In this document: one piece after another, positions 34,701 through 42,743 of the stretch
Layout: each line of letters opens with the position of its first letter
Position numbering within the stretch: the stretch's first letter is position 1
Source: Arthrobacter sp. Soil736
GTDB lineage: Bacteria; Actinomycetota; Actinomycetes; Actinomycetales; Micrococcaceae
Length of the DNA stretch: 64,000 nt
Direction of reading: 5' to 3'
NCBI RefSeq assembly: GCF_001428005.1
Contig: NZ_LMSB01000045.1
Coordinates: forward strand, 144,228-208,227
The notes under the pieces: generated by a model
Seen by the model: only the letters and a program-made list of their open reading frames with translations
Database searches by the model: none
Told to the model about the DNA's origin: nothing
Position numbers and translations under genes: made by a program

Positions 34701-35559
34701 TCTTGATGAGGTCCTCGTAGGTGTGCCAGAACTCGGAGAAGTTGAGAGTTTCCGCCTTCTTGATGTTCGGGACCATGAGCAGGCGCGTGCCGTCAGGCTT
34801 CGGCATGTCGATGGCGATACCGAAATTGACGTGGGCGGGCTGGACGGAGACAGGCTTGCCGTCCACCTCGTCGTAGTACACGTTCATGGAAGGGAACTGG
34901 GAAAGCGCCCGGATGACGGCGTAGCCGATCAGATGGGTGAACGAGACCTTGCCGCCGCGCGCACGGGCCAGGTTGGAGTTGATGACAACGCGGTTGTCGA
35001 TCAGGAGCTTCGCCGGAATGGCCCGGACGCTTGTGGCGGTCGGCACTTCGAGGCTGGTGACCATGTTCGAGGCGATGGCCTTGGCCGGTCCGCGGAGGAC
35101 CGAGACAACATCTTCCTCGGGCGCGGTGGGCGCCTTGACGTTCTTCGGAAGCTGCGCCGGAATGGGCTGGGCGCCGGTGCCCGCCTCGGTCTTCTTCGCG
35201 CCGTCGCGGGCCACCGTTGCGGGGGCCTTCTTGGCGGGTGCGGCAGGGGCGGCGGCCGGCGACGTTGCCGGTGGTGCCGCAGGTGCCTGTCCCGCGGGGG
35301 TGGCAGCAGCCGGGGCCTTGGAAGGCACCGGCGGAGTAACAACGGGCATCTCGCGCGTGGCCGGATTGGTCGTCGCGGATGTCACATTCGGCACCCCGTT
35401 GGAAGTCGGACCGCTACCACTGTCAAAGGATTCGAACAGGGGCCACCATTTAGCATCGACCGTATTCTTGTCCTGCTGGTAACGCTCGTACAGTTCGTCA
35501 ACGAGCCACTCGTTTCCGCCAAATTCCTCTGGTAGACGGTGGCTAGGCTGCTCTGGCAC
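31738..35559 (-). CDS. kgd: Multifunctional 2-oxoglutarate decarboxylase/dehydrogenase (Kgd/OdhA)
   Basis: A TCA-cycle enzyme fusing an E2-like acyltransferase domain to a thiamine-diphosphate E1 domain, as in mycobacteria and corynebacteria. Of 1273 residues, the N-terminus has the short E1-recruiting segment ([15 protein letters not shown]). A Pro/Ala linker (about 45-130) and the E2-like domain with [16 protein letters not shown] follow. The E1 domain carries [11 protein letters not shown], the ThDP region [15 protein letters not shown] with [10 protein letters not shown], and the late [23 protein letters not shown]. The start is GTG 35559 behind GAGGCG; the longer open frame upstream is not conserved. 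A TAGACT -10-like element (35664-35669) gives a leader of about 100 bases. Confidence 0.95.
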   Translation of the reverse strand: [1273 protein letters not shown]

Positions 35560-35867
35560 TTGAAATACGCCTCTTCCATGAGTTTGAATTCCCTCTGGTC
35601 GCCAAGGTGCCACGGCACAACAATCGAACCAGTTTCTGTGTCCTATGAACCCAGACCTCTGCCAGTCTAGTGACCGTTCCGGCTTAACTGCCAATAAGGG
35701 TGACTCAAATCATGTACTGGCCGAATTGTGGCTTGAGGGTGGCCCAAATCCGGGGGTGAGAGCGCTTTTCCGCCAGCCATGAACTTGGCTCCGGGCACGC
35801 CTTCAATGACCTCGGGCGCCGGTCGGCCGGGGCGCAGTGCGCACCACCGCGGGCGACGGCGCTCCTG

Positions 35868-35873
35868 TAGACT
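35868..35873 (+). promoter_or_regulatory. -10 element for the CNNM operon
   Basis: TAGACT preceded by CCTG; no clear -35. Transcription would start near 35880. Confidence 0.4.
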
Positions 35874-35901
35874 GCAATTCTTATGGACAGTAAATCTAGG
35901 T

Positions 35902-35963
35902 GCCGGCCTGGGGGCTGTCAGCGGAGCAGAACCAGCGCCGCACAGCCCACCCGCAGAGCCGGC
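35902..35963 (+). other. Nested RNA hairpin in the CNNM leader
   Basis: GCCGGC (35902-35907) pairs with GCCGGC (35958-35963), and inside it GGGCTGT (35912-35918) pairs with ACAGCCC (35942-35948). A further hairpin CCGGGA/TCCCGG lies at 36007-36020. This suggests a structured regulatory leader; I could not match it to a known riboswitch class. Confidence 0.45.
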
Positions 35964-36128
35964 AATCCCCGTTCACGTTCCCGCCAATGTCCGCCGCTTC
36001 ACCCCGCCGGGACTTCCCGGGACACGGGCCAGGCCTCGGCCGACCATCCTCCGCCTGGCAGTTTCACCGGCATTCCCTCGCCCGCCAGCTGCCCGCGCAG
36101 GCCCCTCAGTACCTCGGCAGGCTGCTAA

Positions 36129-37628
36129 ATGGAGTGGCTTCTTCTCGCCGCAGGGTTCCTGCTGATCTTCGGCACCGGCTTCTTCGTCGCCGTCGAATTT
36201 TCCCTCATAGCGCTCGACCAGCCAACAGTGCAGCGCGCCGTTGATGACGGCGACACCGCCGCAGTTCCGCTGCTCAAGTGCCTCAAATCCCTCTCCACCC
36301 AGCTCTCCAGCTGCCAGCTCGGCATCACGATGACAACCCTGCTGACCGGCTACGTCATGGAACCGTCGCTGGGCGCGCTCCTGGAAGCGCCGCTGGCCCT
36401 GATCGGTCTTCCGGAAGCGATGGCCGGATCTGTCTCCCTGGTACTCGCCATGGGGATCGCGACCCTGCTATCCATGCTGCTCGGCGAACTGGTCCCGAAG
36501 AACATGGCGATCGCGCTGGCGTTCCGCGTCGGCCGGGCCGTGGCGCGGCCCCAGCTGATGTTCACAACCATCTTCAAGCCGGCCATCATTCTCCTCAACG
36601 GTTTTTCGAACAAAGTGCTCAATGTCTTCGGACTCGAAGCGAAGGAAGAAATCTCCGGGGCGCGGACGCCGGCCGAGCTGGCGTCCCTGGTGCGCAGGTC
36701 CGCAGCCATGGGAACCCTGGACGCGGGAACGGCGAACTTCATCGCCCGGACCCTGAACTTCTCGGGCCGCACGGCCGCCGATGTGATGACGCCCCGCATC
36801 CGGGTCGAGACCATCGACGCGGACCAGCCCGTGTCGGACATCCTCGACGCCGCCCGCCGCACCGGATACTCCCGTTTTCCCGTGATCGGCGATTCCACTG
36901 ACGATATCCGCGGGCTGGTGCACGTCAAGAAGGCGATTGCCGTTCCATCGAACCGGCGGTCCAAGCTGGAGGCGGGCGCAATCATGACTGATGTTCTCCG
37001 GGTGCCGGAAACCATCCACCTCGATGCCCTGCTGGCCGAACTTCGGGAAGGCAACCTGCAGCTCGCTGTGGTGCTGGACGAATACGGCGGAACTGCCGGA
37101 ATTGCCACGCTGGAGGACCTCGTCGAGGAAATCGTGGGCGAGGTGGCGGACGAACACGACAAGGTCCGGCCCGGCCTGCTGCAGAGTGCCTCGGGTGACT
37201 GGTATTTCCCGGGCTTGCTGCGACCGGATGAACTGTCCGAACAGATTCCCGGACTCAGTGTCCCGGACGAAGCGGCCTACGAAACGGTGGGCGGCTACGT
37301 CATGAGCGAGCTTGGGCGCATCGCCTCGGTGGGGGACACAGTGAAGGTTGGCGGCGGAACCCTGAGCGTCACCCGGATGGACGGCCGCCGCATCGACCGG
37401 ATCTGCTTCAAGCCGGACCGCGAACCTGGCGACGTCACGGCAGGGGAGTCCTTCGCAGAGAAGTCCTCTGCAGAGACCGGTTCCTCCAGGAACGGCTCGG
37501 CCAGGAACGGCTCCTCCCGGAAAGGGTCCGCGCGCAAGGCGCCGTCCCGGAACGCTTCGCCGAAGAACGGCTCGTCCCGGAACGCTTCAACCAAGAACAC
37601 GTCGGCCACGAACGGCGGCGCGGCATGA
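36129..37628 (+). CDS. CNNM/CorC-like transporter-associated protein (hemolysin family), first copy
   Basis: A 499-residue protein with an N-terminal DUF21/CNNM membrane domain of three to four helices (SLIALDQPTVQRAVDDGD, CQLGITMTTLLTGYV, LLGELVPKNMAIALAF). A CBS-domain pair follows (TAADVMTPRIRVETIDAD and AIMTDVLRVPETIHLDALL), then a CorC_HlyC domain. Relatives handle magnesium or cobalt efflux. From about residue 435 the tail is a degenerate five-residue repeat rich in Ser, Arg/Lys, Asn and Gly. The ATG lacks a strong ribosome site. It is coupled to the second copy by ATGA. Confidence 0.88.
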   Translation: MEWLLLAAGFLLIFGTGFFVAVEFSLIALDQPTVQRAVDDGDTAAVPLLKCLKSLSTQLSSCQLGITMTTLLTGYVMEPSLGALLEAPLALIGLPEAMAGSVSLVLAMGIATLLSMLLGELVPKNMAIALAFRVGRAVARPQLMFTTIFKPAIILLNGFSNKVLNVFGLEAKEEISGARTPAELASLVRRSAAMGTLDAGTANFIARTLNFSGRTAADVMTPRIRVETIDADQPVSDILDAARRTGYSRFPVIGDSTDDIRGLVHVKKAIAVPSNRRSKLEAGAIMTDVLRVPETIHLDALLAELREGNLQLAVVLDEYGGTAGIATLEDLVEEIVGEVADEHDKVRPGLLQSASGDWYFPGLLRPDELSEQIPGLSVPDEAAYETVGGYVMSELGRIASVGDTVKVGGGTLSVTRMDGRRIDRICFKPDREPGDVTAGESFAEKSSAETGSSRNGSARNGSSRKGSARKAPSRNASPKNGSSRNASTKNTSATNGGAA

Positions 37629-38695
37629 GTGACTGGGTAGGAATTTTCTGGCTGGTGCTGCTGCTCATCGGGAACGCCTTCTTCGTCGCGGCCGAGTTTG
37701 CGGTCATGTCCGCACGGCGAAGCCAGATCGAGCCGCTGGCTGACTCCGGATCCCTGCGCGCCCACACCACGTTGCGGGCCATGGAGAATGTCTCGTTGAT
37801 GCTTGCCTGCGCACAGTTGGGCATCACGGTCTGTTCACTGCTGATCCTGCTGGTAGCGGAGCCGGCCATCCACCACCTGCTGGCTGTTCCCTTGGCGGCA
37901 CTCGGAGTGCCCATGGAAATCGCCGACGTCGCCGCGTTCGGGGTTGCGCTGATGGTGGTCACGTTCCTGCACGTGACCTTCGGGGAGATGGTGCCGAAGA
38001 ACATTTCCGTCTCGGTCGCGGACAAGGCGGCCCTGCTCCTGGCTCCACCCCTGATGTTCGTCGCGCGCATCGTGAACCCGGTGATTGTTGCGCTGAACTG
38101 GTCCGCGAACCACATCCTCAAGCTCATGCGGATCGAGCCGAAGGACGAGGTCAACTCCTCCTTTACCCTCGAGGAGGTCCAGTCAATCGTGCAGGAGTCC
38201 ACCCGGCACGGGCTGGTGGATGATGATGCCGGCCTCATCACCGGCGCGCTCGAGTTTTCGGACCACACGGCCGAGGACGTCATGGTCCCGCTGGAGCGGC
38301 TGGTCATGCTCAAAACCTCCGCCACCCCGCTGGAGTTTGAAAAGGCCGTGAGCCGTACCGGATTCTCCCGGTTCCCGATGGTGGATGAGGACGGAATGCT
38401 GGCCGGCTACCTGCACATCAAGGACGTGCTGTCGATTCCCGACTCGGGCTATCAGCATCCCATTGCCGAAAGCCGGATCCGGTCGCTGGCCAACCTCTCG
38501 CGTGGCGACGAGATAGAAAATGCGATGTCCGTCATGCAGCGCACCGGCTCCCACCTGGCCCGTGTGATCGGACCCCATGGCCAGACAGAGGGCGTGCTGT
38601 TCCTTGAAGACGTGATCGAGCAGCTGGTGGGCGAGATCCGCGATGCAACGCAGGCCAAGGGGATACGCAGGCTGGGCGAGCCCGACGGCGAATAG
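37625..38695 (+). CDS. CNNM/CorC-like protein, second copy
   Basis: A 356-residue paralogue of the preceding gene. The DUF21 membrane domain has AEFAVMSARRSQIEPLADSG, CAQLGITVCSLLILLV and FGEMVPKNISVSVADKAAL. Two CBS domains follow (TAEDVMVPLERLVML and IRSLANLSRGDEIENAMSVM, with FLEDVIEQLVGEIRD), but there is no complete CorC_HlyC domain. Tandem pairs of these proteins are common in actinobacteria and may act as heterodimers. It ends before a terminator. Confidence 0.88.
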   Translation: MSDWVGIFWLVLLLIGNAFFVAAEFAVMSARRSQIEPLADSGSLRAHTTLRAMENVSLMLACAQLGITVCSLLILLVAEPAIHHLLAVPLAALGVPMEIADVAAFGVALMVVTFLHVTFGEMVPKNISVSVADKAALLLAPPLMFVARIVNPVIVALNWSANHILKLMRIEPKDEVNSSFTLEEVQSIVQESTRHGLVDDDAGLITGALEFSDHTAEDVMVPLERLVMLKTSATPLEFEKAVSRTGFSRFPMVDEDGMLAGYLHIKDVLSIPDSGYQHPIAESRIRSLANLSRGDEIENAMSVMQRTGSHLARVIGPHGQTEGVLFLEDVIEQLVGEIRDATQAKGIRRLGEPDGE

Positions 38696-38711
38696 CAGGG
38701 CACGCTTACGC

Positions 38712-38741
38712 GGCGGCGGGGGACAGCAGTCCCTCGCCGCC
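38712..38741 (+). terminator. Hairpin terminator after the CNNM pair
   Basis: A 13-base stem (GGCGGCGGGGGAC with GTCCCTCGCCGCC, one G-T pair) with an AGCA loop lies 16 bases after the stop. The following bases are CAGTTC, so the T-tract is weak. Confidence 0.65.
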
Positions 38742-38751
38742 GCCCAGTTCT

Positions 38752-38772
38752 AAATAGGAATCATTCCCATTT
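38752..38772. promoter_or_regulatory. Zur box upstream of znuA
   Basis: A 21-base near-perfect palindrome: AAATAGGAAT, a central C, then ATTCCCATTT. It overlaps the expected -35 region of a TACACT -10 element (38778-38783). The zinc repressor gene lies at the other end of the same locus, so zinc-bound Zur should block znuACB transcription here. Confidence 0.75.
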
Positions 38773-38835
38773 AGCGTTACACTCGGTACGTTGCTGATCC
38801 CGCAAAATGCCGTTCCCAGAACTGAGGTTTTCTCC

Positions 38836-39798
38836 GTGCGCATGACCGTCCGTACTTCCATCAGCGCCGCCCTGGCCGGTCTCGGCCTGCTGCTCACGGC
38901 CTGCGGAACGACGCCCGAGACCTCCGCACCGACGGCCGGCAACCGCATCGCCGTTGTCGCATCGACCAGTGTGTACGGCGATATCGTTGAGTCCATCGGC
39001 GGTGACAAGGTCAACGTCACCGCCATCATTTCGCGGACCAGCCAGGACCCTCACTCCTACGAGGCCAGCGCCCAGGACAGGCTGGCCATTTCCAAGGCCA
39101 GGCTGGTGCTGGAAAACGGTGGCGGCTACGACGACTTCGTCCACACGATGGCCGACGACAACAACATCCCGCATGACAGCATCATTAGTGCCGTGGAAGT
39201 GTCAGGGCTGGCCCCGGCAGCTGACAGCACACCATCCGCGACGGCCGAAAGCGGCCACGACCATGACCACGGTGAATTCAACGAACACGTCTGGTACAGC
39301 CCGCAGGCAATGTCCCGACTTGCCGACGCGGTGGCCGCGAAACTGGGAACGATCGACCCCGGTTCGTCTGCCGAATTCACCGCAAATGCCGCTTCCTTCA
39401 AGTCAGGACTGACGGAACTCGAAGGAAAGCTCGCCGCCATCAAAAAGGCTCACGGCGGGTCCCGCGTTGCCGTCACTGAACCCGTACCGCTCTACCTGCT
39501 CGAAGCTGCCGGACTCGACAACCGCACGCCGGCCGAATACACCGCCGCCATCGAAGAGGGCACCGACGTTTCGCCGGCCGTCCTGAAGGCCGCCACGGCG
39601 CTGGTAGCCTCCCCGGACACCAGATTGCTGGCCTACAACGAGCAGACAGACGGCCCGCAAACCGAGGCACTCAAGAATGCGGCCACTGCCGCTGGTACCC
39701 CCGTCGTGAATTTCAGCGAGACTTTGCCTGACGGCAAGACGTACCTGCAGTGGATGGCGGACAATGTGGGGAACATCAGTAAAGCCCTGGAGAGCTAA
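38836..39798 (+). CDS. znuA: Zinc ABC transporter substrate-binding lipoprotein
   Basis: A 320-residue cluster A-I binding protein. The lipobox is LLTAC (Cys near residue 24), followed by a Thr/Pro linker. Metal ligands are expected in the DPHSYEASAQD histidine, in NEHVWYSP, and in the later acidic/His positions. A short His-rich loop (GHDHDHGEFNEH) supports zinc. GTG 38836 is chosen because GAGG lies eight bases upstream; ATG 38842 is close behind. It is the first gene of the Zur-controlled unit. Confidence 0.92.
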   Translation: MRMTVRTSISAALAGLGLLLTACGTTPETSAPTAGNRIAVVASTSVYGDIVESIGGDKVNVTAIISRTSQDPHSYEASAQDRLAISKARLVLENGGGYDDFVHTMADDNNIPHDSIISAVEVSGLAPAADSTPSATAESGHDHDHGEFNEHVWYSPQAMSRLADAVAAKLGTIDPGSSAEFTANAASFKSGLTELEGKLAAIKKAHGGSRVAVTEPVPLYLLEAAGLDNRTPAEYTAAIEEGTDVSPAVLKAATALVASPDTRLLAYNEQTDGPQTEALKNAATAAGTPVVNFSETLPDGKTYLQWMADNVGNISKALES

Positions 39799-39801
39799 GA
39801 A

Positions 39802-40617
39802 TTGACCCCGGTAATCAGCCTGCGCAAGGCATCCCTCAAGTTTGGCAAGCGGGCGCTCTGGGAAGACCTGGACCTGGACATCAAGCCCGGGGAATTCTTT
39901 GCGGTACTCGGCCCCAATGGCAGCGGCAAGACCAGCTTCCTCAAGGTGCTTTTGGGCCTGCAGGAACTGCACTCCGGGCATGCAAGCATCGGGGGCCATC
40001 CCGTGGAACGGGGCAGCCGGATGATCGGCTACATCCCGCAGCAGAAGCCTTTCCTCCCGGATACCCCCATGCGGGCCCGGGATCTTGTGGGGCTCGGCGT
40101 TGACGGCCACCGCTGGGGCATCCGGCTGCGGAACGCCAAGGCCAACCGCAGGATTGACGAGCTGCTGGACCTTGTAGGGGCAAGCGACTACGCCAAGGTG
40201 CCCGTCGGGCAGCTGTCGGGCGGGGAGCAGCAAAGGCTGCGCATCGCCCAGGCTTTGGCGACGGATCCCAGGGTGCTGCTCTGTGACGAGCCGCTGCTGT
40301 CGCTGGACCTGCACCACCAGCAGGCGGTCAGCGCACTCATCAACAAGCAATGCCACGAGCAAAAGAGCGCCGTGGTGTTCGTGACTCATGAAATCAACCC
40401 GATTATCGACTACGTCGACCGGGTCCTCTACCTGGCCGGAGGCCGGTTCAGCGTGGGCACTCCGCATGAAGTCATGACCACCGACGTCCTGTCCGAGCTT
40501 TACGACAGCCACGTGGAAGTGATCCACGCGAACGGCAGGATCGTCGTCGTCGGACTCCCTGACGCCACCACCCACCACCACGACGAGGCGCATGCAGCCG
40601 CCGGGGAGGGTGTCTGA
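39802..40617 (+). CDS. znuC: Zinc ABC transporter ATPase
   Basis: A 271-residue ATPase with Walker A GPNGSGKTSF (about residues 38-47), the signature LSGGEQQRL, Walker B VLLCDEPLLSLD and the H-loop VFVTHEIN. The C-terminus has a His-rich patch (TTHHHDEAH). It starts at TTG 39802, three bases after znuA, with GGAGAG upstream. It overlaps znuB by one base (TGATG). Confidence 0.93.
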   Translation: MTPVISLRKASLKFGKRALWEDLDLDIKPGEFFAVLGPNGSGKTSFLKVLLGLQELHSGHASIGGHPVERGSRMIGYIPQQKPFLPDTPMRARDLVGLGVDGHRWGIRLRNAKANRRIDELLDLVGASDYAKVPVGQLSGGEQQRLRIAQALATDPRVLLCDEPLLSLDLHHQQAVSALINKQCHEQKSAVVFVTHEINPIIDYVDRVLYLAGGRFSVGTPHEVMTTDVLSELYDSHVEVIHANGRIVVVGLPDATTHHHDEAHAAAGEGV

Positions 40618-41492
40618 TGGATCCGGAAGGCATCCTGCAGTCGGTGTTCAACTTTGAAAACTACGGTGAACTGCTGGTCCTGGTACAGAACTCGCTCTGG
40701 GCCGGAGCCGTGCTCGGCCTGCTCGGCGGCCTGGTGGGCACATTCGTAATGAAGCGCGACCTGGCATTCGCCGTCCACGGCATCTCCGAACTTTCGTTTG
40801 CCGGGGCCGCCTTCGCGCTGCTCATCGGCGCCGACGTCGTGTTCGGTTCGCTGATCGGTTCGGTGGCCGCGGCACTCCTGCTGGGTCTCATGGGCGTGCG
40901 GGCCAGGGACAAGAACTCCATCATCGGCGTGATCATGCCGTTCGGCCTGGGCCTCGGCATCCTGTTCCTGTCCCTCTATGAAGGCCGCGCGGCCAACAAG
41001 TTCGGCCTCCTGACCGGTCAGATCGTCTCCGTGGACACGGTGCAGCTGCAGGTTCTGGCCGGCACCGCGGTGGTGGTCATGGCTGCGCTGTGCGCCATCT
41101 GGCGGCCGCTGAGCTTCGCAAGCGTCGATCCCGAACTCGCCGAGGCGCGCGGCGTCCCGGTGCGATCGCTGGCGCTGGCCTTCATGGTGCTCCTGGGCGT
41201 CAGCGTGGCTCTGTCGATCCAGATTGTCGGCGCGCTGCTTGTTCTTGCCCTGCTGATCACCCCTGCGGCGGCTGCCCTGAGGGTGACGTCGTCGCCCCGC
41301 CTCGTGGTGCTCCTGAGCGTGGTGTTCGCCGTGGCCGCAACAGTGGGCGGCATTCTCCTGGCACTGGGCGGGCGCATTCCCATCAGCCCCTACGTGACCA
41401 CGTTGTCCTTCCTGATCTACGTGGTATGCCGGGTGATCGGAAGCATCCGGGCCAAGCTCGGGCTCAACGGCAGGGTTATGCGGACCGCGTAG
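40617..41492 (+). CDS. znuB: Zinc ABC transporter permease
   Basis: A 291-residue ABC-3 family permease with about eight or nine helices, including GLLGGLVGTFVMKRDLAFAVHGISELSFAGAAFALLIG at the start of the fold (core HGISELSFAGAA). It forms the membrane pore with ZnuC. Its 3' end overlaps the end of the convergent zur gene by 17 bases. Confidence 0.93.
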   Translation: MDPEGILQSVFNFENYGELLVLVQNSLWAGAVLGLLGGLVGTFVMKRDLAFAVHGISELSFAGAAFALLIGADVVFGSLIGSVAAALLLGLMGVRARDKNSIIGVIMPFGLGLGILFLSLYEGRAANKFGLLTGQIVSVDTVQLQVLAGTAVVVMAALCAIWRPLSFASVDPELAEARGVPVRSLALAFMVLLGVSVALSIQIVGALLVLALLITPAAAALRVTSSPRLVVLLSVVFAVAATVGGILLALGGRIPISPYVTTLSFLIYVVCRVIGSIRAKLGLNGRVMRTA

Positions 41493-41991
41493 TGGTGCCT
41501 GACTGCGTGGTTCCTGACGGTGCACCGGACGCGGTGCCGGCCTTGCGCGCCGAGCAGTCGGGGCAGAGGCCGTAGATCTCCACGGTATGCGCCACTTCGG
41601 TGAAACCGTGCTCCTGCGCGGTCCGCGCGGCCCAGGTTTCGACGGCGGGGGCTTCCACCTCCACGGCCTTGCCGCAGTTCCGGCACAGGAGGTGGTGGTG
41701 GTGCACCGTCACCGCACACCGGCGGTAGACGGCTTCGCCTTCGCCGTTCCGCAGTACGTCCACCAGCCCTTCATCGGCCAGTGACTGCAGAATCCGGTAC
41801 GCCGTGGCCAGGGAGACTGAAACGCCCTTGTTCTGGAGTATCCGGTACAGCTCCTGGGTGCTGACGAAGTCATCAAGGTCGTCAAGTGCGGCGCTCACGG
41901 CAAGCCGCTGCTTGGTGACCCGCTGCTCTTTGCCGCCAGCTGCCGCCGAAGGGGTCAGCGGCCTGCCGTCAGCGCTGGCGCCGTGTGGCAT
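41476..41991 (-). CDS. zur: Fur-family zinc uptake regulator Zur
   Basis: A 171-residue Fur-family repressor with the winged helix TAYRILQSLADEGLVDVL. The metal sites are HHHHLLCRNCG and a C-terminal CPDC, giving the structural four-cysteine zinc site. The start is ATG 41991: a longer frame from TTG 42024 would begin inside a TACATT -10-like element (42023-42028). It is convergent with znuB and predicted to bind the box before znuA. Confidence 0.9.
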   Translation of the reverse strand: MPHGASADGRPLTPSAAAGGKEQRVTKQRLAVSAALDDLDDFVSTQELYRILQNKGVSVSLATAYRILQSLADEGLVDVLRNGEGEAVYRRCAVTVHHHHLLCRNCGKAVEVEAPAVETWAARTAQEHGFTEVAHTVEIYGLCPDCSARKAGTASGAPSGTTQSGTTTRSA

Positions 41992-42074
41992 GGATGGACT
42001 CGCTTCGCTAAGGGATATTGGCAATGTACAAGATTACCAGCCGGAGCCGCGTGGACACGGATCGGGGGGATCCC

Positions 42075-42080
42075 TAGGCT
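42075..42080 (+). promoter_or_regulatory. -10 element for a leaderless MBL-fold gene
   Basis: TAGGCT followed by exactly six bases and ATG 42087, with no ribosome site. Confidence 0.55.
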
Positions 42081-42086
42081 GGCGAC

Positions 42087-42743
42087 ATGAAGCTGACAAA
42101 ATTCACGCATGCGTGCGTCCGGCTGGAAAAGGACGGGCGGGTCCTGGTGCTGGATCCCGGGACGTTCTCGGAGTCCGCCGAAGCGCTCGACGGTGCGCAC
42201 GCTGTCCTGATCACGCACGAGCACGCGGACCACATCGACGTTGCGGCCGTGGTGTCGGCGCTGGAAGGCAACGCGGAGCTGGAGCTTTTCGCTCCGGAGG
42301 GCGTGGCGGAGAACCTGCGGACGGAAACGCCCGGCGCCGCGTCCCGGGTGCATGCCGTGAAGCCGGGAACGTCCTTCGAGGCCGCCGGATTCCCGGTCCG
42401 GAGCTTCGGCGGCCAGCATGCGCTGATCCACCCCCACGTCCCGGTGGTGGCCAACATCGGCTACCTTGTGGACGAAAACGTGTACCACCCCGGCGACTCG
42501 TTCATCATCCCTGACGGCATCAGCGTGCGTACGCTCCTGGTGCCGGTCCACGCGCCCTGGAACAAGGTGAGCGAGGTGGTGGACTTTGTCATCGGGGTCC
42601 GCGCGCCGCGCGCATTCCCTATCCACGACGGACTGCTCAACAGCACGGGCCTGGACCTGGTGGAGGGCCACGTCAAGAGGCTGGGCGCCAGGTACGGCAC
42701 GGAGTTCGCCCACCTCTCCAGCCGTGAATCCGTGGACGTCTAA
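42087..42743 (+). CDS. Metallo-beta-lactamase-fold hydrolase
   Basis: A 218-residue UlaG-like member of the MBL fold. The metal motif HEHADH is near residues 44-49, with further ligands in GGQHALIH, YHPGDSF and FPIHDG. The set of ligands is complete, so it is probably an active hydrolase or phosphodiesterase; the substrate is unknown. The message appears leaderless. Its stop overlaps the stop of the convergent desulfhydrase by three bases. Confidence 0.87.
   Translation: MKLTKFTHACVRLEKDGRVLVLDPGTFSESAEALDGAHAVLITHEHADHIDVAAVVSALEGNAELELFAPEGVAENLRTETPGAASRVHAVKPGTSFEAAGFPVRSFGGQHALIHPHVPVVANIGYLVDENVYHPGDSFIIPDGISVRTLLVPVHAPWNKVSEVVDFVIGVRAPRAFPIHDGLLNSTGLDLVEGHVKRLGARYGTEFAHLSSRESVDV

Larger units (their letters stand above)
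35560..36128. other. Long divergent kgd/CNNM intergenic region
   Basis: A 569-base gap. On the minus side lie the kgd leader and its TAGACT element. On the plus side, TAGACT at 35868-35873 would start a leader of about 250 bases before the CNNM gene. An 81-codon frame (35883-36128) ends against the next start codon. It is Arg/Pro/Ser-rich without recognisable sequence, so I treat it as leader RNA. Confidence 0.65.

Noticed and set aside
34000..35535. 511-codon plus-strand frame inside kgd
   Set aside because: Antisense shadow of a conserved enzyme.
35883..36128. 81-codon frame ending at the CNNM start
   Set aside because: Arg/Pro/Ser-rich, no ribosome site, overlaps likely structured leader RNA.
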